Shown here: piece after piece, positions 1 through 6,953 of the stretch
Numbering within the stretch: position 1 is the stretch's first letter
How the letters are laid out: each line of letters starts with the position of its first letter
Assembly: GCA_019136335.1 (NCBI GenBank)
Contig: JAGVUK010000045.1
Coordinates: 1-11,527, forward strand
Length of the DNA: 11,527 bases
Direction: 5' to 3'
Source: Methanomicrobiales archaeon
GTDB lineage: Archaea; Halobacteriota; Methanomicrobia; Methanomicrobiales; Methanoculleaceae
Notes under the pieces: generated by a model
What the model saw: the letters and a program-made list of their open reading frames with translations, nothing else
Databases searched by the model: none
What the model was told of the DNA's origin: nothing
Program-made: the position numbers and the translations under genes

Positions 1-43
1 GCTCGTCCCCTCCCCGGGCAAAATGGTACCCGAAAGTTCCTCT

Positions 44-170
44 CCGGCAACCCCCACCCCGCCCGCGCTGCGCGCTCCTCCCCCGCCCCGGGGGCGAGGG
101 CAGTCAGGGCGATATCCAGTGGGAAGCCGCGCCAGGGATGGTGCTGGCGGCAGTTTCCCGGGGGGGGAGG
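44..170 (+). repeat. Left copy of a long GC-rich inverted repeat
   Basis: The stretch beginning ccggcaacccccacccc at 44 reappears as the reverse complement of the last ~155 bases of the window. The first 22 bases are identical. Bases 44-129 match 11527-11437 at roughly 85-90% by eye, with one 5-base gap, and weaker similarity continues to about 158-170 (the tttcccgggg part). The copy contains a strong GC hairpin core (cgcccc-g-ggggcg, about 84-96). No coding sequence is credible here. It could be the end of a mobile or exchangeable cassette, or one member of a dispersed intergenic repeat family. The sequence similarity is seen directly; the role is unknown. Confidence 0.8.
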
Positions 171-868
171 GAGCGGGGCCGTATCCGGTTCTTCTCCGGG
201 ATCTCTCCATGGAGTGGACTGTGGCGGCTATCACCATGGGGGGAGGGGACCGGAGAGGGGGTTTCCCCACCCCGCAGGCGGGTACCCGCCGCCCCCGGGG
301 ATGCAAACCCCCGGACCGTGCGAAACACGATCGATGATCTCCTCCGTTGAGAGTGCCGGTAATTGAGAGTCGTTGCAGGAGTGGGCTATTTCATCTCATA
401 TTGAGGTTCCTGGCAGGTGAAGAGGACCACCGCCTGCGAGAGGTTACCTATCGCGAGCGGCTCTACCGGCATCTGCCGATCGGTCTATCCCACACCCGGA
501 AGGCCACGCCCGGTGGCATCTTCAGAAGAGGGATCGCCCGGTGCAGAATAACGGTGGTTATGCCGGTACCGGGAGCCGTTCCGCCGGCTGCGATCTCCCG
601 GGAGCGGTCTTTCTCCCCGCCGTCCGGGATTGGCCGCACCGCCTCTCCAGTCCCCGGCACCGTGATATACGTTTACCCTCCTGCGCCGGAAACCGTATGG
701 TGTACAGGATTTCTCTCCCCCAAGGACGCCTCCATTTTCTGGAATTATACCGCATATTGCATCTCGATGGTCCGGTTATCCCGTGATGGTGCGATGCTGT
801 CCCGCTCATCCATATGTCATTTCTCATTGTCCTGATACCGGATCGAAACCGCCAGGATTTAGGATAGA
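171..868. other. Intergenic region with no convincing gene
   Basis: About 700 bases without a gene that can be defended. The longest open frame (347-835, plus strand) is rich in Arg, Pro and Ser, shows no recognisable domain, and competes with minus-strand frames of similar length, as expected by chance in GC-rich DNA. The first part (to about 330) is strongly G/C-run biased. It includes a small stem-loop-like motif at 219-236 that recurs at 9505-9522. From about 660 onward the DNA becomes less GC-rich as the promoter of the first gene is approached. A decayed gene cannot be excluded, but no family signature survives. Confidence 0.6.
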
Positions 869-878
869 TTTAAATATT
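869..878 (+). promoter_or_regulatory. Archaeal TATA-type promoter of the ATP-grasp gene
   Basis: An AT-rich box (tttaaatatt) stands in an otherwise GC-rich context about 55 bases before the GTG start at 931. With the usual archaeal spacing, transcription would begin near 898-900 and leave a leader of about 30 nt that contains a gagg-like ribosome-binding site at 915-918. The box is seen; the start site is inferred. Confidence 0.6.
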
Positions 879-930
879 CGAAAAGGGATCCATCGCTCGT
901 CACAACGCATCATAGAGGCTTGGGGGGGAA

Positions 931-2106
931 GTGTTGAGTCGGGGAGCTGTCTTTGTAACCGACGCACAGATGCGCAGCTCTCTTGCGGTCATCCGGTCAC
1001 TTGGCAAACAGGGACTGGACGTAACTGCAGGTGAAGAGACGCGGTGTGCGACGGGAGCTTTTTCAAGGTACTGCAAGCGGGGCCTGGTATACCCCTCGCC
1101 GAAGAAAGAGGAGGAGCGGTTCATCGGGTTTCTCCTCGACACCCTGAGGTCCAGGAAGATCGACGTGCTCTTCCCGGTCGCCGACGCCTGCTTAAAGCCC
1201 ATCGTCGACCACGAAGAGGAGATCTCGCGGTACACCCGGGTCGCCCTGCCGCCCCGCGACGTCTTCATGACGGGCTACGACAAAGGCACGACCCTCCGTA
1301 TCGCCCTCGACAACGGCATCCCCTGCCCGCGAACGTTCTTCCCGGAGAACCCGGACGATGCGGCCGGCATCGCAGAGGCGATCGACTACCCGGCCGTCGT
1401 CAAACCCCGCGTGAGTTCGGGGAGACGGGGTGTTCGGATCTGCAGGGACCCACAGGACCTCGTGCGGGCCTATGCGGCATCGAAAGTGGAGTTCGGCCCC
1501 GTGGTGGTCCAGGAGTTCATCCCCTACGGAGGAGAGCTCGGGGTCTACGCCCTCCTCAACGAGCGATCCGAACCGCGTGCAATGACCGTCCAGAGACGGA
1601 TCCGCTCCTACCCGGTCTCCGGGGGGGCAAGCACCCTCCGGGAGACCGTCAAGGACGAACGTTCCCGGGAGGCCGCAGGGATCGCCCTCCGCCTCCTGAA
1701 GGCGATGCGGTGGTCCGGGGTTGCGATGGTCGAGTTCCGGGTCGATGCGCGTGACGGGAGCCTCAAACTCATGGAGGTGAACCCCCGCTTCTGGGGTTCG
1801 CTGCACCTCTCGATCCTCAGCGGCGTGGACTTCCCCTACCTCCTCTACCGGATGGTCATGGACGGGGATGTCGAACCGGTCCCGGATTACCGGGAGGGGG
1901 TCCAGTGCCGCTGGCTGCTTCCCGGGGATATCCTCTGGTACCTGAGCGCCCCGAAGACCTGGCAGAACCTCAAAGCGTTTCTCCGGTTCGATACGCCCGA
2001 CGACATCCTGTCGCTGCACGACCCCGGCCCGACGCTGGGGTTTGCGCTCGCCACGGCACGCTACGCGCTCGACCCTGACATGTGGCGGTTCGTCCTGAGG
2101 CGATAA
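931..2106 (+). CDS. ATP-grasp family ligase (COG3919-like), substrate unknown
   Basis: This 391-residue protein fits an ATP-grasp enzyme, which joins a carboxylate to an amine or other nucleophile through an acyl-phosphate. An N-terminal Rossmann-like preATP region (about 1-110) opens with VFVTDAQMRSSLAVIRSLG. The ATP-grasp fold follows, with YDKGTT around K118, YPAVVKPR (K158), the VVVQEFIPYGGE segment with E195, and the metal-binding MEVNPRFWGS segment (E282, N284). The arrangement recalls the predicted carboligases of COG3919 and the preATP/ATP-grasp layout of CarB and PylC. The GTG at 931 is chosen because the N-terminus then begins directly with the first beta strand; a TTG follows immediately and cannot be excluded. 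It is cytoplasmic, with no signal or membrane segment. It lies one base upstream of the deacetylase gene and is probably co-transcribed with it. A role in attaching an amino acid or acid group to a sugar is inference. Confidence 0.88.
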   Translation: MLSRGAVFVTDAQMRSSLAVIRSLGKQGLDVTAGEETRCATGAFSRYCKRGLVYPSPKKEEERFIGFLLDTLRSRKIDVLFPVADACLKPIVDHEEEISRYTRVALPPRDVFMTGYDKGTTLRIALDNGIPCPRTFFPENPDDAAGIAEAIDYPAVVKPRVSSGRRGVRICRDPQDLVRAYAASKVEFGPVVVQEFIPYGGELGVYALLNERSEPRAMTVQRRIRSYPVSGGASTLRETVKDERSREAAGIALRLLKAMRWSGVAMVEFRVDARDGSLKLMEVNPRFWGSLHLSILSGVDFPYLLYRMVMDGDVEPVPDYREGVQCRWLLPGDILWYLSAPKTWQNLKAFLRFDTPDDILSLHDPGPTLGFALATARYALDPDMWRFVLRR

Positions 2107-2107
2107 C

Positions 2108-3130
2108 GTGACCGCCAACGCACTCAGCATCGACCTTGAGTTCTGGTGGTGCAACGAGTTCCTGAACGGATACCTGCCCCGCGACCGCGAGGATATGTTC
2201 ATGGAATCGTTGAGGCCGCTCTTTGCGTCACTCGACGCGTTCAACGTCAAGGCGACGTTCTTTGTCCTTGGTGCCGTCGCAGAGAGGTATCCTGAGGTCG
2301 TCCACGAGATCCACCGAAGCGGCCACGAGATTGCGTGCCACGCCTACTCCCATAAACCGCTCTACTCGCTGGACCGGAGGGAGTTTGAGGGAGAACTCAG
2401 CAGGTCCCTCGAACTGCTTGCCGACTACAACCCGGTCGGGTTCCGGGCGCCGTCGTTCTCCCTGGACAACAGGACAAAGTGGGCACTTCTCTCGCTCGAG
2501 AAGTACGGTTTCCAGTACGACTCGAGCATCTTCCCGGTGAGGACCCAGCTCTACGGCGTCCCGGACGCGCCGGTCGGGATCTACCGGCCTTCCCGGGACG
2601 ACCTCACCGTCCACGACCCCGACGGCCCGATCATCGAGTTCCCGCTCTCGATCGTCAGGCTCGGCATCAACATCCCCATCTCCGGAGGGTTCTACCTCCG
2701 TTCCCTGCCAAAACAGGTCCTCTCGTGGGGTATCGGCAGGGTGGCCGCAAAGAGGCCGGCAAACATCTACCTTCACCCCCACGACATCTACCCGGGCCCT
2801 CCCCCCCTGAAGGTGCCGCTTTTCTCGCGGTTCGTCACCTACCACGGCGTCCACACATCGCTTGAGAAACTCATCATGCTCTTGATGAAGTTCCCGTTCA
2901 TGCCGATTGGAACGCTTCTTGACGGGATGTCGCTCCTCTCCCCAGAGGCCCCGGTCCCGGCGGTCTCCGCCCGCCCCCTCCGGGGGATGGGGGGGAGAGA
3001 CGACCCGGCCGTCCCGCCGGTCAGCGCACCCACGCTGCAGCTGCAGTCCTTCGACGGCATCGGGCACCGGTATCCAGCCCGTGCCGGAAAACAGATCCGT
3101 GAAATGGGTGATCCCGATGAGACGTTGTAA
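2108..3130 (+). CDS. Polysaccharide deacetylase family protein (NodB/DUF3473 type) with odd C-terminal tail
   Basis: This 340-residue protein would remove N- or O-acyl groups from a glycan or a precursor sugar. The NodB-type fold starts with SIDLEFWW (D9, with E11 where an Asp is common). It continues with ATFFVLGAVAERYPE, the metal-binding HAYSH segment (H78, H82), GFRAPSFS (R113) and a late LHPHD (H223). The region from about 190 to 272 (SGGFYL..., HPHDIYPG..., SRFVTYHGVHT, final MLLMKFPFMPIG) matches the DUF3473 C-terminal region of deacetylases found in exosortase-linked polysaccharide loci. The GTG start at 2108 follows the previous stop by one base, with gagg at 2096-2099. No signal peptide is seen, so it may act in the cytoplasm. 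The last ~66 residues (from about nt 2927) are Pro/Ala/Arg-rich low-complexity sequence with no family counterpart, and may be readthrough into former intergenic DNA. Confidence 0.88.
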   Translation: MTANALSIDLEFWWCNEFLNGYLPRDREDMFMESLRPLFASLDAFNVKATFFVLGAVAERYPEVVHEIHRSGHEIACHAYSHKPLYSLDRREFEGELSRSLELLADYNPVGFRAPSFSLDNRTKWALLSLEKYGFQYDSSIFPVRTQLYGVPDAPVGIYRPSRDDLTVHDPDGPIIEFPLSIVRLGINIPISGGFYLRSLPKQVLSWGIGRVAAKRPANIYLHPHDIYPGPPPLKVPLFSRFVTYHGVHTSLEKLIMLLMKFPFMPIGTLLDGMSLLSPEAPVPAVSARPLRGMGGRDDPAVPPVSAPTLQLQSFDGIGHRYPARAGKQIREMGDPDETL

Positions 3131-3234
3131 CGCCCGCCACGGACACCGGAGCGGCAGCCTCCGCGCCGGGCCGATGCGGGGATCTGCCGGAACCGGTATG
3201 CCCGGAGCAGGTGCGATCCCGGGTTTTGAGATAG

Positions 3235-3242
3235 TATTATAT
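3235..3242 (+). promoter_or_regulatory. Archaeal TATA-type promoter of the sugar-nucleotide operon
   Basis: An AT box (tattatat) sits 68 bases before the ATG at 3310. The expected start site is near 3264, giving a leader of about 45 nt with ggag at 3297-3300. It lies in the 179-base gap after the deacetylase gene, which argues that the SDR gene begins a new transcription unit. Confidence 0.6.
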
Positions 3243-3243
3243 G

Positions 3244-3260
3244 CTGGATCGCGTATCCAG
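3244..3260. promoter_or_regulatory. Perfect palindrome next to the TATA box, possible operator
   Basis: The arms ctggat (3244-3249) and atccag (3255-3260) are perfect inverted repeats around a 5-base centre (cgcgt). The element begins two bases after the TATA box and ends just before the inferred transcription start. That is a classic position for an archaeal repressor to block polymerase recruitment. The symmetry is seen directly; any binding protein is unknown, and a 6-bp arm can arise by chance. Confidence 0.35.
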
Positions 3261-3309
3261 AGTCTGCTCGCAGCCATATGCGCGTTCAGAGTAAAAGGAG
3301 TCATGTTTG

Positions 3310-4283
3310 ATGGACTGGACTGAAAAGAGAGTGCTTGTGACCGGCGCTGGCGGTTTCATCGGCAGCCACCTGACCGAGCGCCTGGTCGACCACGGCGCGG
3401 ATGTGCGGGCGTTTGTCCGCTACAACTCAAGAAACGACCCGGGCCTCCTGCGGCTGCTCCCGGGAGAGAGGCTGGACCGGGTGCGTATCCTCATGGGCGA
3501 CCTGAGGGATGCCGACGCCGTCCGGAGCGCTGTCCGGGACGTCGACGTCGTCTTCCACCTGGGTTCGCTCATCGCCATCCCCTACTCCTACGCCCGTCCC
3601 CGGGAGACGGTGGAGACGAACGTCCTCGGCGCGCTCAACGTCTTTGAGGCGGCCCGGGATGCCGGCGTCGAGAAGGTCGTCCACACCTCGACAAGCGAGG
3701 TCTACGGGACCGCCCGCTACGTCCCCATCGACGAGGACCACCCGCTCCAGGGGCAGTCCCCCTACTCGGCAAGCAAGATCGGGGCCGACAAGGTCGCCGA
3801 GAGTTTCTACCGGTCCTTTGACGTCCCCATCGCCACGATACGGCCGTTCAACACCTACGGCCCGCGGCAGTCGGCGCGGGCGGTGATACCGACGATCATC
3901 ACGCAGGCGCTGGTGCAGGGGAAGGTGGCGCGACGCGGGACTACACCTACGTCGACGACCTGGTGCGTGCGTTTCTCCTTGTCGCCGAGTCGCCGGGAAC
4001 AATCGGGGAGACGGTCAACGTCGGATCGAACTACGAGATCTCGATCGGGGCCGTCGCCGAGAAGGTTGCATCCCTCATGGAGAAGGAGATCGAGATCGTC
4101 ACCGAGAGCGGACGCCTGCGGCCGGAGAAGAGCGAGGTCGAGCGGCTCTGGTGCGACAACACCCGGGCAAAGCGCCTCTTTGGCTGGTCTCCGGCTGTGC
4201 CCCTGGAAGAAGGGCTTTTGCGAACGATTGCATGGTTTCGGGAACACCTGGGCCTCTATCAGCCCAACCACTACGTGACCTGA
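3310..4283 (+). pseudogene. LegB-like SDR NAD-dependent sugar-nucleotide 4,6-dehydratase/epimerase, frameshifted
   Basis: The extended SDR fold is clear. It has the NAD-binding GAGGFIGS (residues 12-19), HTSTSEVYG (S129), the catalytic YSASK (Y152, K156), and RPFNTYGPRQSARAVIPTIITQAL. These match dehydratases of the LegB type, which convert an NDP-HexNAc to a 4-keto-6-deoxy sugar. The frame is good to about V206 (nt 3927). After that the conserved RDYTYVDDLVRAFLL, VGSNYEIS and SEVERLWCDNTRAKRLFGWSP segments are found only in another frame (from about 3930, stop at 4281-4283). Only 8 nt lie between V206 and the conserved R, where relatives have about eight residues, so around 16 nt appear to be missing. 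Continuing in the first frame gives a stop at 4276-4278 and a misleadingly full-length product with an Arg/Ser/Thr-rich nonsense tail. ATG 3310 is preferred over TTG 3307 because ggag lies 9 bases upstream of it. It may be a true mutation or a sequencing or assembly error; the intact downstream operon slightly favours an error. Confidence 0.87.
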
Positions 4284-4284
4284 T

Positions 4285-5001
4285 ATGAAAGCGGTTATTC
4301 TTGCCGGCGGCAAGGGAAGAAGGCTCGAACCCTACACGACCATCATCCCCAAGCCGCTCATGCCGATCGGGGATAAACCGATCCTTGAGATCATCCTCCG
4401 CCAGCTCCGGGAGCACGGCATCCGGGATGTGACGATTGCGGTCGGGCACCTTGCCGAACTGATCATGGCGTTCTTCGGCGACGGGAGCAGGTTCGGGCTC
4501 TCGATCACCTACTCGCGGGAGGACAGGCCGCTCGGGACCGCGGGCTGCCTCGGGCTCATCAGGGACGACCTCACCGAACCGTTCCTGATGATGAACGGCG
4601 ACGTCCTGACGACCCTCCCGTTCTCCGGGCTTATGGACTTCCACAAAAGGAACGGGGCCGTCGCGACGGTGGCCCTCAACAAGAGGGATTACTTCGTCGA
4701 TTTCGGTATCGTGGACACCGACGGGGATGAGAACATCGTCGGGTATACCGAGAAACCGGGGTTTGAGCACTTCGTGAGCATGGGTGTCTACGCGTTCGAC
4801 CCAAAAGTCCTCGAGTACATCACGCCGCACGACTACATCGACTTCCCCGACCTGATCAAGGTCCTGCTCGCGGCGGGTGAGCCCGTCAAAGCCTACAAGT
4901 ACGCCGGCTACTGGCTGGACATCGGGAGGGTCGACGACTACAAGAAGGCGAACAACGAGATCGCCGGGCTTTATGGGACGCTGGGCGTCGGGGGCGAGTG
5001 A
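4285..5001 (+). CDS. Sugar nucleotidyltransferase (NTP_transferase family)
   Basis: This 238-residue enzyme would activate a sugar 1-phosphate with an NTP to give an NDP-sugar and pyrophosphate. The whole length is one nucleotidyltransferase domain. It shows the signature LAGGKGRRL (6-14), PKPLMPIGDKPILE (22-35), RPLGTAGCL (81-89), the metal-binding NGDV (104-107, D106), EKPG (156-159) and the closing YWLDIG (209-214). There is no left-handed beta-helix acyltransferase domain as in GlmU, so it is of the short type that accompanies deoxy- and amino-sugar pathways. The ATG follows the SDR stop (4281-4283) by one base, indicating tight translational linkage. The base (G, U or dT) and the sugar cannot be told from sequence alone. 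A HexNAc-1-phosphate substrate is inferred from the LegB-like neighbour. Confidence 0.93.
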   Translation: MKAVILAGGKGRRLEPYTTIIPKPLMPIGDKPILEIILRQLREHGIRDVTIAVGHLAELIMAFFGDGSRFGLSITYSREDRPLGTAGCLGLIRDDLTEPFLMMNGDVLTTLPFSGLMDFHKRNGAVATVALNKRDYFVDFGIVDTDGDENIVGYTEKPGFEHFVSMGVYAFDPKVLEYITPHDYIDFPDLIKVLLAAGEPVKAYKYAGYWLDIGRVDDYKKANNEIAGLYGTLGVGGE

Positions 5002-5002
5002 G

Positions 5003-6163
5003 ATGGCGTGGAAGATCCCCTTATCCGATATCGCTATGGGCGGCGATGAGGTCGACGCGGTCAGGGACGTCCTGCAGTCGAGGTGGCTCTCGATGGGGCC
5101 GGTGACGGAGGAGTTCGAAGCGGCCTTTGCCCGGTACCTCGGTGTCAAACATGCGTTTGCGGTCTCGAACGGGACGGCGGCACTGCATATCGCCCATGCG
5201 GTGCTCGGCATCAGCAGCGGCGACGAGGTCATAACCCCGTCGCTCACGTTCGTCGCGACGGCGAACTCGGTCCTCTACTGCGGCGCGAGACCGGTCTTTG
5301 CCGATATCGCCGGCCCTGACGACCTGAACGTGGCGTGGGAGGATATTGCGGCGAAGGTCTCGCCCCGGACGCGGGCGATCACCGTTGTCCACTACGGGGG
5401 GTATCCCTGCGACATGCAGCCGATCCTGGATCTTGCCCGCGACCACGATCTCCGGGTCGTCGAGGACGCGGCGCACGCGGTCGGTGCGACCTATAAGGAG
5501 AAGATGTGCGGGACCATCGGGGATGTCGGGTGCTTCAGCTTCTTTGCGAACAAGAACCTCGCCACCGGTGAAGGGGGCATGGTCGTGACGAACGACGACG
5601 ACCTTGCCGAACGGATCAGGGTCATGCGCTCGCACGGCATGACCACGCTGACCTGGGACCGGCACCGGGGGCACGGGTACAGTTACGACGTCACCGCTCT
5701 CGGCTACAACTACCGGATCAACGAGGTCGCGTCCGCGCTCGGCATCGTCCAGCTCCGGCGCCTCGCGGAGAACAACGCGCGGCGGAAGCGTATCGCCGCC
5801 CGGTACCGGAAGATGCTCGAGGGGGTTGAAGGCATCGCGTGCCCCTTTTCCGGGAAGGTCGACGGAGAGTCCTCCCACCACATCTTCCCTGTCGTCCTCT
5901 CCGGGGATCTCCCGAGGGCCGGACTCCAGGCGTCGCTGAAAGAGTTGGGAGTCCAGACGAGCATCCATTACCCCCCGATCCACCTCTTCACCTACTACCA
6001 GAGGCTGCTCGGGGATACCTCAGGATCGCTCCCGCAGACGGAGTTTGTCGGGGAGCACGAGATGACGCTGCCGCTCTACCCCGGCATGACCGACGAGGAG
6101 GTTGAGTACGTCTGCGCCGCAATCGCCGGTGCCGCACCGGGCGTTCTCCGGGGGACGGGATGA
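5003..6163 (+). CDS. DegT/DnrJ/EryC1/StrS family PLP-dependent sugar aminotransferase
   Basis: This 386-residue protein has the usual length of the family, which transfers an amino group, usually from glutamate, to a keto-sugar nucleotide. Visible features are IPLSDIAMGGDEVDAV at the N-terminus, the phosphate-contacting SNGTAALH (55-62), VVEDAAHAVGA with D155 under the PLP ring, the Schiff-base lysine K184 in FFANKNLATGEGGM, and YNYRINEVASALG (235-247). The start at ATG 5003 is one base after the nucleotidyltransferase stop and has a ggggg-rich stretch upstream. An in-frame GTG at 4877 would only add a meaningless extension inside the previous gene. Together with the SDR and nucleotidyltransferase it forms a textbook set for an NDP-4-amino-4,6-dideoxy sugar (perosamine- or bacillosamine-like). 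Which sugar is inference. The stop overlaps the next start (ATGA). Confidence 0.93.
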   Translation: MAWKIPLSDIAMGGDEVDAVRDVLQSRWLSMGPVTEEFEAAFARYLGVKHAFAVSNGTAALHIAHAVLGISSGDEVITPSLTFVATANSVLYCGARPVFADIAGPDDLNVAWEDIAAKVSPRTRAITVVHYGGYPCDMQPILDLARDHDLRVVEDAAHAVGATYKEKMCGTIGDVGCFSFFANKNLATGEGGMVVTNDDDLAERIRVMRSHGMTTLTWDRHRGHGYSYDVTALGYNYRINEVASALGIVQLRRLAENNARRKRIAARYRKMLEGVEGIACPFSGKVDGESSHHIFPVVLSGDLPRAGLQASLKELGVQTSIHYPPIHLFTYYQRLLGDTSGSLPQTEFVGEHEMTLPLYPGMTDEEVEYVCAAIAGAAPGVLRGTG

Positions 6164-6795
6164 TCGCCGACCTGCACATCCATACCCGCTGCTCCCGGGA
6201 CTCGCTCATGGACCCGGCCAGGGTCGTGAAAGTAGCCCGGATGCGGGGCCTCGCTGCTATAGCCGTAACGGACCACAACACCATCCGCGGGGGTCTTCTT
6301 GCCCGGGAGGCGAACCCTGATGAGGGCTTTGAGGTCGTCGTCGGTGCTGAGATCAAAACGGAGTACGGCGACGTCCTGGGCCTCTTCCTCGACCGGGAGA
6401 TCACGGCGCGGCGGTTTGATGATGTGGTCTCCGAGATCCGTGCCCAGGGCGGCCTTGCGGTCCTCGCGCACCCCTACCGCCGGTACCCGTCACCTGAGCG
6501 CCTTGCTGGAAGGGTGGACCTCGTCGAAGGGTTCAACAGCAGGTCGAGGCGGCAGGCCAACGCACTCTCGATGACGCTCGGGCGGGCCTCCGGGAAGGGG
6601 ACGGTCGGCGGGAGCGATGCGCACGTCTACGCAGAGATCGGAAGGGGTGTGACGGTCTATGCCGGGGAGGAGATCGAGGAGGCGCTCCGGGCCGGGCAGA
6701 CTGCCGGGGGAGGCCGGGAATCGAACTACTACGTCATGCACGGGCTGAGTTGCGGCATCGAGAGACTGAAACGCCTGGCCCCCGGCCGGGGTTGA
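6160..6795 (+). CDS. PHP-domain metal-dependent phosphoesterase
   Basis: This 211-residue protein consists essentially of one PHP domain. All expected metal-ligand motifs are present: DLHIHT (H6, H8), TDHNT (D38, H39), VGAEI (E64), LAHPYR (H104) and GSDAH (D153, H155). This predicts a bi- or trinuclear metal phosphoesterase in the cytoplasm. Relatives include the PHP domain of polymerases, HisK-type histidinol phosphatases, YciV/TrpH-like nucleotide phosphatases and tyrosine-protein phosphatases of capsule loci. Its ATG overlaps the aminotransferase stop by four bases, so the two are likely translationally coupled. A sugar-phosphate or nucleotide substrate linked to the pathway is inference. 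The last ~30 residues (NYYVMHGLSCGIERLKRL...) are the kind of tail found in archaeal stand-alone PHP proteins. Confidence 0.92.
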   Translation: MIADLHIHTRCSRDSLMDPARVVKVARMRGLAAIAVTDHNTIRGGLLAREANPDEGFEVVVGAEIKTEYGDVLGLFLDREITARRFDDVVSEIRAQGGLAVLAHPYRRYPSPERLAGRVDLVEGFNSRSRRQANALSMTLGRASGKGTVGGSDAHVYAEIGRGVTVYAGEEIEEALRAGQTAGGGRESNYYVMHGLSCGIERLKRLAPGRG

Positions 6796-6820
6796 GTGGT
6801 TGCCGGCGGGCGTCTCCTCC

Positions 6821-6839
6821 CCGGGATCTGGTTTCCCGG
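6821..6839 (+). terminator. Weak hairpin after the PHP gene
   Basis: The arms ccggga (6821-6826) and tcccgg (6834-6839) pair around a 7-base loop, 26 bases after the PHP stop. No proper T tract follows (only ccctttgat shortly after). It could help end the sugar-nucleotide operon before the next promoter at about 6900, but the support is modest. Confidence 0.25.
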
Positions 6840-6853
6840 AGTCCCTTTGATCA

Positions 6854-6867
6854 ATACCGGTCGGTAT
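6854..6867. promoter_or_regulatory. Short palindrome upstream of the third promoter
   Basis: The arms ataccg (6854-6859) and cggtat (6862-6867) are perfect inverted repeats separated by gt. The site lies about 33 bases upstream of the TATA box near 6900, a position where archaeal activators often bind. The symmetry is real, but its function is a guess. Confidence 0.25.
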
Positions 6868-6899
6868 CGGTCCCGCCAGGGTTTCGCGAAGGGTTATAG

Positions 6900-6907
6900 T
6901 TATATAT
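6900..6907 (+). promoter_or_regulatory. Archaeal TATA-type promoter of the DegT-like/FemAB-like pair
   Basis: A strong AT-rich block (ttatatat within 6894-6909) breaks the GC-rich sequence 54 bases before the ATG at 6954. The predicted start site is near 6929, leaving a leader of about 25 nt with a gggggaaagga ribosome-binding region. This is the clearest TATA element in the window. Confidence 0.65.
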
Positions 6908-6953
6908 TTGGATTACAATCATCGCTCCGTATCTACCGGCCTGGGGGAAAGGA

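Noticed and set aside
44..170. CRISPR array or insertion-sequence end in the left repeat
   Set aside because: There is no regularly spaced repeat-spacer pattern. There is also no transposase gene anywhere in the window, so only the neutral description of an inverted repeat is kept.
347..835. Open frame of 162 codons in the left gene-free region
   Set aside because: The composition is Arg/Pro/Ser-rich, no domain or family signature is visible, it has no clear ribosome-binding site, and competing frames of similar size exist on the other strand.
1..930. tRNA or other structured RNA gene in the gene-free left region
   Set aside because: I looked for a tRNA-like T-loop and acceptor pairing and saw nothing convincing. 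Hairpins found there are short and GC-driven.
1192..3304. Two long minus-strand open frames opposite the ATP-grasp and deacetylase genes
   Set aside because: They mirror real genes with clear catalytic motifs on the plus strand, and their translations show no fold or motif.
4877..5002. Upstream GTG start extending the first aminotransferase by 42 residues
   Set aside because: The extension lies wholly inside the nucleotidyltransferase gene, is Ser/Thr/Arg-rich shadow sequence, and the family N-terminus starts at ATG 5003.
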